Assembly (NCBI GenBank): GCA_003151655.1
Contig: PLYB01000298.1
Coordinates: forward strand, 1 to 8,326
Direction: 5' to 3'
Source of the DNA: Gallionellaceae bacterium
GTDB lineage: Bacteria; Pseudomonadota; Gammaproteobacteria; Burkholderiales; Gallionellaceae
Length of the DNA: 8,326 bases
The translations under genes were made by a program, and so were the position numbers. The notes below the pieces were generated by a model. It worked only from the letters and a program-made list of their open reading frames with translations. It had not been told where the DNA came from and searched no databases. This document shows, piece after piece, positions 1 through 6,920 of this stretch (position 1 is its first letter; each line of letters starts with the position of its first letter).

Positions 1-2351
1 TTTCTTCTGTCAAATAAACGCGGGAATAACGTATAGACTTTGTCTAGGTCAACGCTCGCTTTGGCGGCGAAACCGAAAACCTTGGGCAGACGTGTATAAG
101 CACCGAGCAGCAGATTAAGATCGACCGATAACGGGGCGAATATCTTGCGTCCTTCGGGTGAGTGCGCTAAGCCTAGGCGCGCAATCTTGGACGCTTCCAG
201 ATGATGCACTTCCTTGCCGTCCAGCAACACTTTGCCGCTACCGGGTTTCAATATCCCGGACAGTACCCGCATGGCGGTTGTTTTACCCGCGCCGTTTGCA
301 CCGATGAGGGCGACCACGGAACCGGCTCTCACTTCGAAGCTCGCCCCGCTCAACACTTTGCTGGCACCGTAGCCGGCATGCAAATCTTCGATACGCAACA
401 GGACAGATTCGCCCCGCCCGCGTGAAGAAGTGGATGACTCTTTGCTTTCACCCAAATAAGCTTTAATCACATGAGGGTCGCGCTTCACGTCTTCCGGCAA
501 GCCCTGCGCGATGATCTTGCCTTCATCCAGCACGGTAACGTAATCGCACACTTCGTTCACCACACTCATGTGATGCTCGATAAGGATAGTGGTGATGCCG
601 CGCGCATGAATTTTGCGCACGATCTCGATAAGATTCAACACATCGGGATTGGCCAGTCCCGCTGCGGGTTCGTCGAGGATTAATAACTTGGGCTTGCGTG
701 CCAGCGCGCGCGCAATTTCCAAAAAGCGTTGCGCACCGTAGGGTAAATCTTTTGCTTTTGTTCTGGCATCGCTGGACAAACCGACCAGCTCCAGCAAAGC
801 GAGTGCATCGGCCTGTGCTCTTTTTTCTTCGTTGTAAGCTAAGCCGAACAACACCAGCGGCAACGATTTTTTGTACGCCCCGGCGCAGGCGACCATGATA
901 TTTTCGAGTGCGCTCAGCTCCGCGAACAGTTGCAGATTTTGAAAGGTACGCGCAACACCTGCTTGCGCTACCTTGTACAAACTGCCTTTGGGCAATTCTT
1001 TACCCTGCAAGCGCAATTGCCCGGCTGTTGGCGCATACAAGCCGGAAATGACATTCACCAGCGTACTTTTGCCCGAGCCGTTGGGCCCGATCAGACCATG
1101 CACGTGCCCTGCCTGTACTTGCATCGAGATGCCATCTACTGCCTTGATGCCGCCGAAGTAGCGCCTTACATCGATGAGCTCCAGCAATAGTCCCGCTTCT
1201 TCTTTCTTGGGCAGCACCGATTCCAGCGTTGATGCAACAGGTAATTCGGGGGGTGGAATACTGAACAGTTTTGTTAATATTTTTTCGGCATAACCCATCA
1301 GCCCCTCGGGCAAACCTACCACCACCGAGAACAGCATCAGCGCGAAGATCGCTTTGCGCCAATCTTCGGTGTTTTCCACCAGCACGCTGCCGAGTACCAG
1401 CAACAGCATGCTGACCAGCGGAGCGGCAACCTGAAATGTTAGCTTGCGCGTGTTGCGAAAACTGAGCGTGCCCGCGACCAGCGCCAAAAAAAGCCCGACA
1501 ACAGAAAACATTTGGAACAAAGAACGATTGGACAGCAAATTAGGCAGCAGCACAATCAAACACGCGCCGACAAATGCGCCCCACAAACTTTTGCGCCCGC
1601 CCAGCACCACGCCTAGCAGCAAGATCACCATCAACTCGTAGACGAAACTGTTGGGCTGCAAGAATTGAAAATTGAACGCGTAAAGTCCGCCCGCCAAGCC
1701 GCCCAATCCCGAACCCAGCGCGAACGCTGCCACCTTATGGCGGAACACGCCCACGCCCATCGCATCGGTAGCAATGGGGCTATCGCGCAAGGCCTCAAAC
1801 GCCCTGCCCCAATGCGAAGAAAGCAGATTCTTCATCGCCACCCAAGTAAGCGCCAACAGCACAAGGCACAACCAGAAGAATCCTTGCGGGTCGAGATGCA
1901 GGCCGAATAGCAGCGGCCTATCCACCTGCAACCCTTGCGCGCCTTGGGTGATGCTTTCCAATTCGTTCAAAGTAGTGGCGGTCAGCGCCGAGAAGCTAAG
2001 TGTGGCCAGCGCGAATTGCGGGCCTTCCAAACGCAAAGCCGGAAAAGCCAGCAGGCCACCGAACACGAAACCCACCAGCAAGCTGGCAAGCAAGGCTGGC
2101 AACATGCTGAAACCGAATACCATCACACATAAACCGCCTGCGTAGGCACCCAGCCCCAGGAACGCCGCATGCGCCAAATTGACCTGTCCCAGATAGCCCA
2201 CGCTGACATCCAGCCCGATCAGCAAAATGCCGTAAATCGCCAGCAGGGTCAGCAATCCCAATACATAGGAATTGCTAACCGCCAAAGGGATACATGCGAG
2301 CAGAATAAATGCGATAAGCTCTGCGCCGTTGACCAGCAGGATTCTTTTCAA
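1..2351 (-). CDS. livMGF: LivM-LivG-LivF fusion: branched-chain amino acid-type ABC permease plus two ATPases in one polypeptide (3' end outside window)
   Basis: I translated this frame across the whole interval: 783 codons, no stop, running off the left edge. Residues 1-364 are a LivM-type inner-membrane permease, very hydrophobic, with the family motif GYLGQVNLAHAAF from residue 52 and an EAA-like cytoplasmic loop at about 181-200. A Pro/Glu/Lys-rich linker (about 365-387) leads to a LivG-type ATPase: Walker A GPNGSGKST at 422-430, Q-loop FQN at 470-472, signature LPYGAQR at 536-542, Walker B LLILDE at 556-561, switch His593. A Ser/Arg-rich linker (about 636-651) leads to a LivF-type ATPase with Walker A GANGAGKTT at 684-692; its signature and Walker B lie beyond the window. 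An in-frame TAA at 2366-2364 precedes it and no ATG occurs for about 75 codons, so I chose TTG at 2351. This lies one base after the livH stop and about nine bases after an AAGGA. These proteins would energise uptake with LivH and LivK. In E. coli, LivM, LivG and LivF are separate proteins. Confidence 0.93.
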   Translation of the reverse strand, partial: MKRILLVNGAELIAFILLACIPLAVSNSYVLGLLTLLAIYGILLIGLDVSVGYLGQVNLAHAAFLGLGAYAGGLCVMVFGFSMLPALLASLLVGFVFGGLLAFPALRLEGPQFALATLSFSALTATTLNELESITQGAQGLQVDRPLLFGLHLDPQGFFWLCLVLLALTWVAMKNLLSSHWGRAFEALRDSPIATDAMGVGVFRHKVAAFALGSGLGGLAGGLYAFNFQFLQPNSFVYELMVILLLGVVLGGRKSLWGAFVGACLIVLLPNLLSNRSLFQMFSVVGLFLALVAGTLSFRNTRKLTFQVAAPLVSMLLLVLGSVLVENTEDWRKAIFALMLFSVVVGLPEGLMGYAEKILTKLFSIPPPELPVASTLESVLPKKEEAGLLLELIDVRRYFGGIKAVDGISMQVQAGHVHGLIGPNGSGKSTLVNVISGLYAPTAGQLRLQGKELPKGSLYKVAQAGVARTFQNLQLFAELSALENIMVACAGAYKKSLPLVLFGLAYNEEKRAQADALALLELVGLSSDARTKAKDLPYGAQRFLEIARALARKPKLLILDEPAAGLANPDVLNLIEIVRKIHARGITTILIEHHMSVVNEVCDYVTVLDEGKIIAQGLPEDVKRDPHVIKAYLGESKESSTSSRGRGESVLLRIEDLHAGYGASKVLSGASFEVRAGSVVALIGANGAGKTTAMRVLSGILKPGSGKVLLDGKEVHHLEASKIARLGLAHSPEGRKIFAPLSVDLNLLLGAYTRLPKVFGFAAKASVDLDKVYTLFPRLFDRR

Positions 2352-2352
2352 C

Positions 2353-3225
2353 TTACACTTTCCTTATGCTGGCTTTACCGAACACGCCATTCGGCTTCAT
2401 AGCCAGTGCCAAAATGAGCAGGATCAAACCGGGTGCCTCGCGCCAGCCGCTACCGATGTAATAGCTCGCAAGACTTTCCAACGCACCCAAAAACAGACCC
2501 ACAACCACTACGCCGAATCCGGAATCCAGTCCCGCCACCACGGCGACCGCGAACGCTTTCAGGATAAGCGCCGATGCCATCGTAGGGCCGACCGTGGTAA
2601 TCGGAGAAATCAAAATACCCGCCATCGCGGCAACCAAGCCGGATAAGCCGTAGGAAAGCATGATGGTTCTTCTAGCCGAGATACCCATCAGTTCGGCCGC
2701 ATCGCGATCTGCCGAGACAGCCTCAAATGCCTTTCCCCAAAGCGTTTTGCGTTTGAACAGCTCGATCAAGCCCATCACCGACAACACACCGATGGCAACC
2801 GACAATTCGACAGGCGTGATGCTGATGCCGGAAAAGTGCATTGGCTCGGAAGAAATCGGAGTCGGGAAAGGATGGTCATCCCTGCCCCAGATATTCTCCG
2901 CCGCAGAATAGGCAAACAGGCCAATGATGATGCTCATCAAAATCCAGCCTTCGCTTTTCTGTTCCAGCGCGAGACGTACCGCCAGCCGCTCGACCACCAA
3001 TCCAAGCAGCGCACCGCAGAGCAAACCGCACGGCACCATCAGCCAGTAAGGCAGACCCAGATTAAGCAGCGTCAGGCTGATGAAAGCCGAGACCATGACC
3101 AGCTCGCCCTGGCCGAAATTGATACTCTTGCTGGTGGAAAAGGTGAGTTGAAAACCGTAAGCAATCAGCGCGTAAACGAGACCCATCAGAGCCCCGCTTA
3201 CCCCCATTTGAAAAATCACTTCCAT
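2353..3225 (-). CDS. livH: Branched-chain amino acid-type ABC transporter permease LivH
   Basis: This 290-residue integral membrane protein is one half of the inner-membrane pore of a Liv/HAAT uptake system; the other half is the LivM part of the downstream fusion. The hallmark LivH segment TSKSINFGQGELVMVSAF is at residues 31-48, and the EAA-type coupling loop GKAFEAVSADRDAAELMGI, which docks on the ATPases, is at 164-182. Hydrophobic stretches cover most of the chain, including about 7-25, 40-56, 60-80, 97-108, 141-156, 190-208, 218-248 and 265-276. Length is usual for the family. The ATG is three bases after the livK stop and the TAA is one base before the TTG of the fusion, so translation is probably coupled. 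The E. coli livH family match is clear; the exact substrate (Leu/Ile/Val, another amino acid, or an amide) cannot be read from the permease. Confidence 0.95.
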   Translation of the reverse strand: MEVIFQMGVSGALMGLVYALIAYGFQLTFSTSKSINFGQGELVMVSAFISLTLLNLGLPYWLMVPCGLLCGALLGLVVERLAVRLALEQKSEGWILMSIIIGLFAYSAAENIWGRDDHPFPTPISSEPMHFSGISITPVELSVAIGVLSVMGLIELFKRKTLWGKAFEAVSADRDAAELMGISARRTIMLSYGLSGLVAAMAGILISPITTVGPTMASALILKAFAVAVVAGLDSGFGVVVVGLFLGALESLASYYIGSGWREAPGLILLILALAMKPNGVFGKASIRKV

Positions 3226-3228
3226 GTA

Positions 3229-4446
3229 TTACTTTTCTTGTTTGGTCAGGCGCTGCTTGTCCGCTTCGTTGCCAAACACGACGTGACCGTCTTTGACCAG
3301 CCCCATCACGACATTCTCACGACGGAAAGCTTCGTGGGTTTGCACGTCTGCCGGATTCCACTTCGAAAAAGGATGCTTCCAGGTTGCAATCACACCCTTG
3401 ACCGGCTCTTTCAAATCTTCCAACGCTTCTTTGATTTTCTTGGTATCGGTACTCTGCGCCTGCTTCACTGCGGCAGCAAAGATGTACACGGCATCGTAAC
3501 CCTGCGCAGCGGAAACCGGCGAAGGAATGCGATCCACTTTATAGGCTTTGTGATAACCCTCAATGAAGCTCTTCGCCTTGGGCGAGATCGCTTCTTCGAT
3601 AAAAGTCTGCGGCATCAAAGTGCCATTGCCGTTCTTGCCCGCGTTGTCGATGTAATTCGACATCGACAACGTCCAACCGCCGATCAGCGGAACGTTCAGA
3701 TCATTTTTGGCCATGCCATTGGCAACTGCCGCGAGTTCCGGGCCGATACCCCAGATCAGAATTGCTTGCGCACCCGCCGTCTTGGCCTTGATCAATTGCG
3801 CGGTCATGTCCTTGTCGCCGATGTTGAATTTTTCGGTGGCGACCACTTCCAGTTTATTGCCTTGAGCCTTGATCTGCGCCAGCAGGTCATCACGACCGGA
3901 AACGCCGTAGTTGGTGGCATCGTGCAAAATGGCAACCTTGGTGAATTTACGGTTGATCGCTTCTTCAACCACCATGCCGGATTGAATACCGTCATGCGCA
4001 GCAAAGCGGAAGATCGACAGATCGGCCACGCCAGCTTTGCTCCATTGCGTCATCGACGCTGAACCTGCTGCCGGGGTAATGATCTTGGTGATCCCTTTTT
4101 CTTGCAGATGTTTATCCCCCGCAATAACCACGCCGGTATTGACCGAGCCGATCACACCAGAAAGATCATCCATCGAAGCCAGCTCTTGCGCGATCAGCGC
4201 ACCGCGATCATTCTTCGCTTCATCATCACGCTCGATAATTTCAATCTTTAGCTTCTTCCCGCCGACGGTAACTCCGCCCGCAGCATTGATCTCTCCAATG
4301 GCAAGCTTGGCACCATCACGCATCGAAGCGCCCATCGGCGCAGAGCCGCCGGTAAACGGCCCGGTAATCGCCAGCTTGATTGCGTCGGCAGCAAATAATG
4401 GAGTAGCAAAACCAAATAGCAATGCAGCAAGTAAAGTTTTCTTCAT
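3229..4446 (-). CDS. livK: Periplasmic branched-chain amino acid-type substrate-binding protein (LivK/LivJ family)
   Basis: This 405-residue protein is the periplasmic binding protein (type 1 fold, Peripla_BP_6 family) that delivers substrate to the LivH/LivM pore. It begins with a classical Sec signal peptide: basic MKK, a hydrophobic core, and a likely cleavage after TPLFA at residues 15-19. No lipobox cysteine is present, so it should be soluble. The N-lobe has the family pattern KLAITGPFTGG (24-34) and RDDEAKNDRGALIAQELA (73-90); the SVNTG stretch (101-105) and TPAAGSAS (124-131) lie where the ligand is usually contacted; the C-lobe carries AAQGYDAVYI (313-322). A GGGAG Shine-Dalgarno-like run (GGGAG) sits seven bases before the ATG. 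It is the first gene of the operon, ahead of livH and the permease-ATPase fusion. The ligand is inferred only from the family, which also includes amide and urea binders. Confidence 0.93.
   Translation of the reverse strand: MKKTLLAALLFGFATPLFAADAIKLAITGPFTGGSAPMGASMRDGAKLAIGEINAAGGVTVGGKKLKIEIIERDDEAKNDRGALIAQELASMDDLSGVIGSVNTGVVIAGDKHLQEKGITKIITPAAGSASMTQWSKAGVADLSIFRFAAHDGIQSGMVVEEAINRKFTKVAILHDATNYGVSGRDDLLAQIKAQGNKLEVVATEKFNIGDKDMTAQLIKAKTAGAQAILIWGIGPELAAVANGMAKNDLNVPLIGGWTLSMSNYIDNAGKNGNGTLMPQTFIEEAISPKAKSFIEGYHKAYKVDRIPSPVSAAQGYDAVYIFAAAVKQAQSTDTKKIKEALEDLKEPVKGVIATWKHPFSKWNPADVQTHEAFRRENVVMGLVKDGHVVFGNEADKQRLTKQEK
3642..3671. repeat. 12-bp perfect inverted repeat inside livK
   Basis: The arms CGTTGTCGATGT (3642-3653) and ACATCGACAACG (3660-3671) are exact reverse complements separated by six bases. 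They lie inside livK, over codons for the LSMSNYIDNA stretch. The transcript could fold here into a stable hairpin; no function is evident. Confidence 0.6.
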
Positions 4447-4490
4447 TTTAATTCTCCCGAAAGTGGAAAAGATGTTTGATCAACCTCCGT

Positions 4491-4517
4491 ATTCTAACTT
4501 GAATCAAAATGTTGCAA
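4491..4517 (-). promoter_or_regulatory. Candidate promoter of the liv operon
   Basis: Read on the minus strand, TAGAAT (4496-4491) matches the sigma-70 -10 consensus at five of six bases. TTGCAA (4517-4512) is the nearest -35-like hexamer but at a short 15-base spacing; a 17-base spacing would use a poorer TCTTGC. It sits about 45 bases upstream of the livK start in the 166-base divergent region. I saw no clear Lrp or other operator. The position is right; the match is moderate. Confidence 0.35.
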
Positions 4518-4548
4518 GAAGCTAATCAATCGGTGTGTTCTACGTAGC

Positions 4549-4578
4549 TTGCCCTACAGGTAAATATCAAGCTAACAT
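4549..4578 (+). promoter_or_regulatory. Weak candidate promoter of purT
   Basis: TTGCCC (4549-4554) and TAACAT (4573-4578) are spaced by 18 bases and end 34 bases before the purT start. Each hexamer matches the consensus only partly. I could not find a PurR-type palindrome in the interval. Confidence 0.2.
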
Positions 4579-4612
4579 CTCACTCCCTGAAATCAACGCA
4601 CCACTCACCATT

Positions 4613-5830
4613 ATGTCTACTAGCTATCTCTCCCGTATCGGCACGCCGCTGAGCCCCTCCGCCACCAAGGTCATGTTTTTGGGTTCCGGTGAACTGGGCA
4701 AAGAAGTCATCATCGCTTTGCAACGTCTGGGGGTGGAAGTGATCGCGGTGGATCGCTATGCCGATGCGCCGGGAATGCAGGTGGCACATCGCTCGCACGT
4801 CATCAATATGACCGATCCCGTTGCCTTGCGCGCGGTGATAGAAGCGGAACGCCCGCATCTGGTCGTGCCCGAGATTGAGGCCATCGCCACTTCGGTTCTG
4901 GCCGACATCGAAAGAGAAAAAATCGCCGAGGTAATCCCGACCGCGCGTGCCGCCCAGCTCACCATGAATCGTGAAGGCATACGCCGCCTCGCTGCCGAAG
5001 AACTCGGCTTGCCGACATCCGAATTCAAGTTCGCCAGTTCGCTGGAAGAGCTGCAAGCCGCCATCGACGGCGGCATCGGTTTCCCCTGCATCGTCAAACC
5101 GGTCATGTCTTCTTCCGGCAAAGGTCAGTCTTTGTTGCGTGGGCAGCAGGATGTGCAAACCGCGTGGGACTACGCCTTGAAGTCCGGTCGCGTTAAGGAA
5201 GCGCGCGTCATCGTGGAAGGCTTTGTCGACTTCGAATACGAAATCACCCAGCTCACCGTGCGTGCCATCGGCGCTTCAGGCCAAGTGGAAACCTTTTTCT
5301 GCGAACCCATCGGTCACGTGCAAGTGTCGGGTGACTATGTTGAATCGTGGCAGCCGCAAGCCATGTCGCCGCTGGCATTGCAACGCGCGCGCGACATGGC
5401 GGGTAAAGTGACCGCCTCATTGGGCGGGCGCGGAATCTTCGGTGTGGAATTGTTCGTCAGGGGCGACCAGGTGTGGTTCTCCGAAGTCAGCCCGCGCCCG
5501 CACGACACCGGCCTGGTTACCCTCGGCACACAACGCCTGTCGGAATTTGAATTGCATGCGCGCGCCATTCTCGGCTTGCCGGTGGATACCGCACTGCGCC
5601 GTCCCGGTGCATCTGCTGTGATCTACGGCGGTATGGAAGAAAAGGGAATCGCCTTCGAAGGCGTAGCACAAGCGCTCACCGTGCCGGAAGCAGACATCCG
5701 TCTTTTCGGCAAACCGGAAAGCTTCCTCAAGCGTCGCATGGGCGTCGCCGTCTGCACGGCGGATGACACCGACGAAGCACGCCGACGCGCAAAACTCGCC
5801 GCATCTTTGGTAAAGCCGGTCAAGGGCTGA
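4613..5830 (+). CDS. purT: Formate-dependent phosphoribosylglycinamide formyltransferase PurT (GAR transformylase 2)
   Basis: PurT makes formyl-GAR from GAR, formate and ATP, the folate-independent version of the third step of purine synthesis, in the cytosol. The 405-residue product belongs to the ATP-grasp superfamily. It has the N-terminal motif GSGELGKEV (24-32), the substrate-site stretch DRYADAPGMQVAHRSHVINM (47-66), VPEIEAIAT (85-93), LTMNREGIRRLAAEEL (116-131), the ATP-binding loop KPVMSSSGKGQ (162-172), and the metal-binding glutamates in GVELFV (E279) and SEVSPRPHDTG (E291). E. coli PurT is 392 residues, so this is complete. I chose ATG 4613 because conservation starts at TKVMFLGSGELG; ATG 4535 in the same frame would add 26 unconserved residues. 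No strong ribosome-binding site precedes 4613. It is divergent from the liv operon, and its 3' end recurs in diverged form at the right edge of the window. Confidence 0.96.
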   Translation: MSTSYLSRIGTPLSPSATKVMFLGSGELGKEVIIALQRLGVEVIAVDRYADAPGMQVAHRSHVINMTDPVALRAVIEAERPHLVVPEIEAIATSVLADIEREKIAEVIPTARAAQLTMNREGIRRLAAEELGLPTSEFKFASSLEELQAAIDGGIGFPCIVKPVMSSSGKGQSLLRGQQDVQTAWDYALKSGRVKEARVIVEGFVDFEYEITQLTVRAIGASGQVETFFCEPIGHVQVSGDYVESWQPQAMSPLALQRARDMAGKVTASLGGRGIFGVELFVRGDQVWFSEVSPRPHDTGLVTLGTQRLSEFELHARAILGLPVDTALRRPGASAVIYGGMEEKGIAFEGVAQALTVPEADIRLFGKPESFLKRRMGVAVCTADDTDEARRRAKLAASLVKPVKG

Positions 5831-5845
5831 GCCTATACCACTCAA

Positions 5846-5978
5846 ATAGTCTATTAGGCTGCGCGTTCTGGAGACCGATTTATCGGGCGAAATAGGTAAG
5901 CTATCGCCCGACAAATCGGTCTCCTACGCCTTTCCGGTCACAAGTTTTACGGACAACGATATTTTTCTAATGGACTAT
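5846..5978. repeat. Nested inverted-repeat element between purT and the toxin-antitoxin genes
   Basis: The inner arms, 5870-5890 and 5904-5924, are 21 bases each (GGAGACCGATT... and its complement) and match at 20 of 21 positions around a 13-base loop. The loop itself contains TAG and CTA that could pair. Outside these, ATAGTCTATTAG (5846-5857) and CTAATGGACTAT (5967-5978) are reverse complements at 11 of 12 positions. The outer and inner arms are separated by 12 bases on the left and 42 on the right, so the element is not symmetric. It starts 15 bases after the purT stop. It may be a small non-autonomous mobile element (MITE-like) or an intergenic palindromic repeat. It could terminate purT transcription, but no T-run follows either arm. 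No transposase is encoded here. Confidence 0.7.
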
Positions 5979-5997
5979 CCGGGTTAAAACTTTAGAT

Positions 5998-6038
5998 GAT
6001 GCATGCGTGTTGCATCTGTCTTTGTCTTGAATTAAAGT
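5998..6038 (+). promoter_or_regulatory. Candidate promoter and operator of the toxin-antitoxin pair
   Basis: GATGCA (5998-6003) and TGCATC (6011-6016) form a perfect six-base inverted repeat with a seven-base spacer. It overlaps a possible -35 TTGCAT (6010-6015), which is followed after 17 bases by TAAAGT (6033-6038), about 40 bases before the antitoxin start. Ribbon-helix-helix antitoxins usually repress their own promoter by binding such palindromes. That makes this a reasonable autoregulatory site, although both hexamers match only four of six consensus bases. Confidence 0.35.
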
Positions 6039-6078
6039 GCTACGAAGTAACACCTTGTCATTTCTATTGGAAGAAATC

Positions 6079-6366
6079 ATGACTACCGCACTCCGTTCTA
6101 CCACGCTCAAAATCGATCAGGTAATCAAGGAACGAGTTAAGCGTCTTGCAGATGCACGTCATCGCACGCCTCATCGTGTCATGCTGGATGCGATTAGCGA
6201 GTATGTCGAACGTGAAGAAAAGCGTGAGGCATTCAGGCAAGACGGTATCCGTGCGTGGGAAGAGTACCAAGCCACTGGTTTACATGTTACGCATGACGAG
6301 GCGGATGCATGGCTCGCCAAACTGGAACAAGGCCAGGATGTGGAACCGCCCGCATGCCACGTGTAA
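6079..6366 (+). CDS. Type II antitoxin, ribbon-helix-helix (CopG/ParD-like) family
   Basis: This 95-residue protein should neutralise the toxin encoded directly downstream and repress the pair's promoter. The N-terminus STTLKIDQVIKERVKRLA (7-24), followed by RTPHRVMLDAISEYVERE (29-46), is a typical ribbon-helix-helix layout: a beta strand that contacts the DNA major groove, then two helices. The C-terminal part, from about 55, is rich in acidic and aromatic residues (AWEEYQATGLHVTHDEADAWL), as expected for a toxin-wrapping tail. I chose ATG 6079 because it has GGAAG eight bases upstream and starts where the fold starts. An earlier in-frame ATG at 6037 adds 14 residues with no similarity. The stop overlaps the toxin start by 13 bases. 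The family and pairing are clear; the name parD is only by analogy. Confidence 0.88.
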   Translation: MTTALRSTTLKIDQVIKERVKRLADARHRTPHRVMLDAISEYVEREEKREAFRQDGIRAWEEYQATGLHVTHDEADAWLAKLEQGQDVEPPACHV

Positions 6367-6644
6367 TTTGGTCGCCCGCAGCACTTGCAGATATGCAACG
6401 TGTCTATCGCTTCTTGGCGGCAAAAAACCTACTTGCAGCCAAAGAAGCCGTTAAAGCAATTCGTCAAAGCGTAAATATCCTTGCGCAACATCCCGAAGTC
6501 GGACGACCTATCGCAGAGATGGAGCCGGAATACAGGGAATGGCCGATTTCTTTCGGCAGCAGCGGCTATGTCGCCCTGTACCGTTTCGACGGACAGACTG
6601 CACTCATCGTGGCACTACGCCACCAAAGAGAAGTCGGGTTTTAA
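6354..6644 (+). CDS. Type II toxin of the RelE/ParE family
   Basis: This 96-residue protein is of usual length for RelE/ParE toxins. The start MPRVIWSPAALADMQRVYRFL (1-21) is the common N-terminal beta strand and first helix. AIRQSVNILAQHPEVGRPI (35-53) carries the helix and the PEVGRP turn seen throughout the family. EYREWPISFGSSGYVALYRF (59-78) and ALIVALRHQREVGF (83-96) are the core strands and the C-terminal strand with basic residues. RelE members cleave mRNA on the ribosome and ParE members poison gyrase; the sequence alone does not settle which. ATG 6354 lies inside the antitoxin gene, a coupling arrangement typical of such pairs. The C-terminus looks complete, so the toxin is probably functional. 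Its stop codon directly abuts the BRO-N gene remnant on the other strand. Confidence 0.88.
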   Translation: MPRVIWSPAALADMQRVYRFLAAKNLLAAKEAVKAIRQSVNILAQHPEVGRPIAEMEPEYREWPISFGSSGYVALYRFDGQTALIVALRHQREVGF

Positions 6645-6893
6645 TTTCCTTCACCCGCTCATAGCCCACCTGCGTCAGCCAGCGCTTGAAAGGTTCCGCT
6701 TTGGAAGAAGGAATAGATTGAATGATGCGGAACAAGCCCTCTGTATTGGCACAGTCTGTGGCACGCGGTTTGCCGTCCGGGGCTTCGAGTTTCAACCCGC
6801 GACAAAATGTCACGACTTCGCAGCCCTCCGCGCCCAGCCGCTGCTTCAGCTTGCGCCAGTACGCTCCTGCATCGGAGCTATCGGTCAGCACGC
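6643..6893 (-). pseudogene. Remnant of a BRO-N domain (phage antirepressor-like) gene
   Basis: About 84 codons on the minus strand read GVLTDSSDAGAYWRKLKQRL, then EVVTFCRGLKLEAPDGK, TDCANTEGLFRIIQSIP and AEPFKRWLTQVGYERVKEI. I recognise this as the central part of a prophage-type BRO-N protein, a DNA-binding domain family of phage antirepressors. Family members normally have about 35 more residues before it and a further stretch after it; both are missing. On the left, similarity stops exactly where the toxin gene ends (6643/6644). On the right, the frame continues to an ATG at 6999, but that part is the rhuM remnant read in another frame. Domain identity is from memory of the family, with no search. 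The gene is truncated at both ends and probably inactive. Confidence 0.72.
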
Positions 6894-6920
6894 CCGACCG
6901 AGGAACCTCCTCCCTGTTAG

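Noticed and set aside
2836..4062. A 408-codon open frame on the plus strand
   Set aside because: It lies antisense to livH and livK, both clear family members. Its translation is rich in His, Arg and Gln with no recognisable motif; it is a shadow of the real genes.
4580..5158. A 192-codon minus-strand frame across the purT start
   Set aside because: It is the antisense of conserved purT coding sequence and has no family features.
5870..5924. Intrinsic terminator of purT
   Set aside because: The stem is long, but neither side is followed by a T-run, so I list it as a repeat and not as a terminator. It may still slow or stop transcription.
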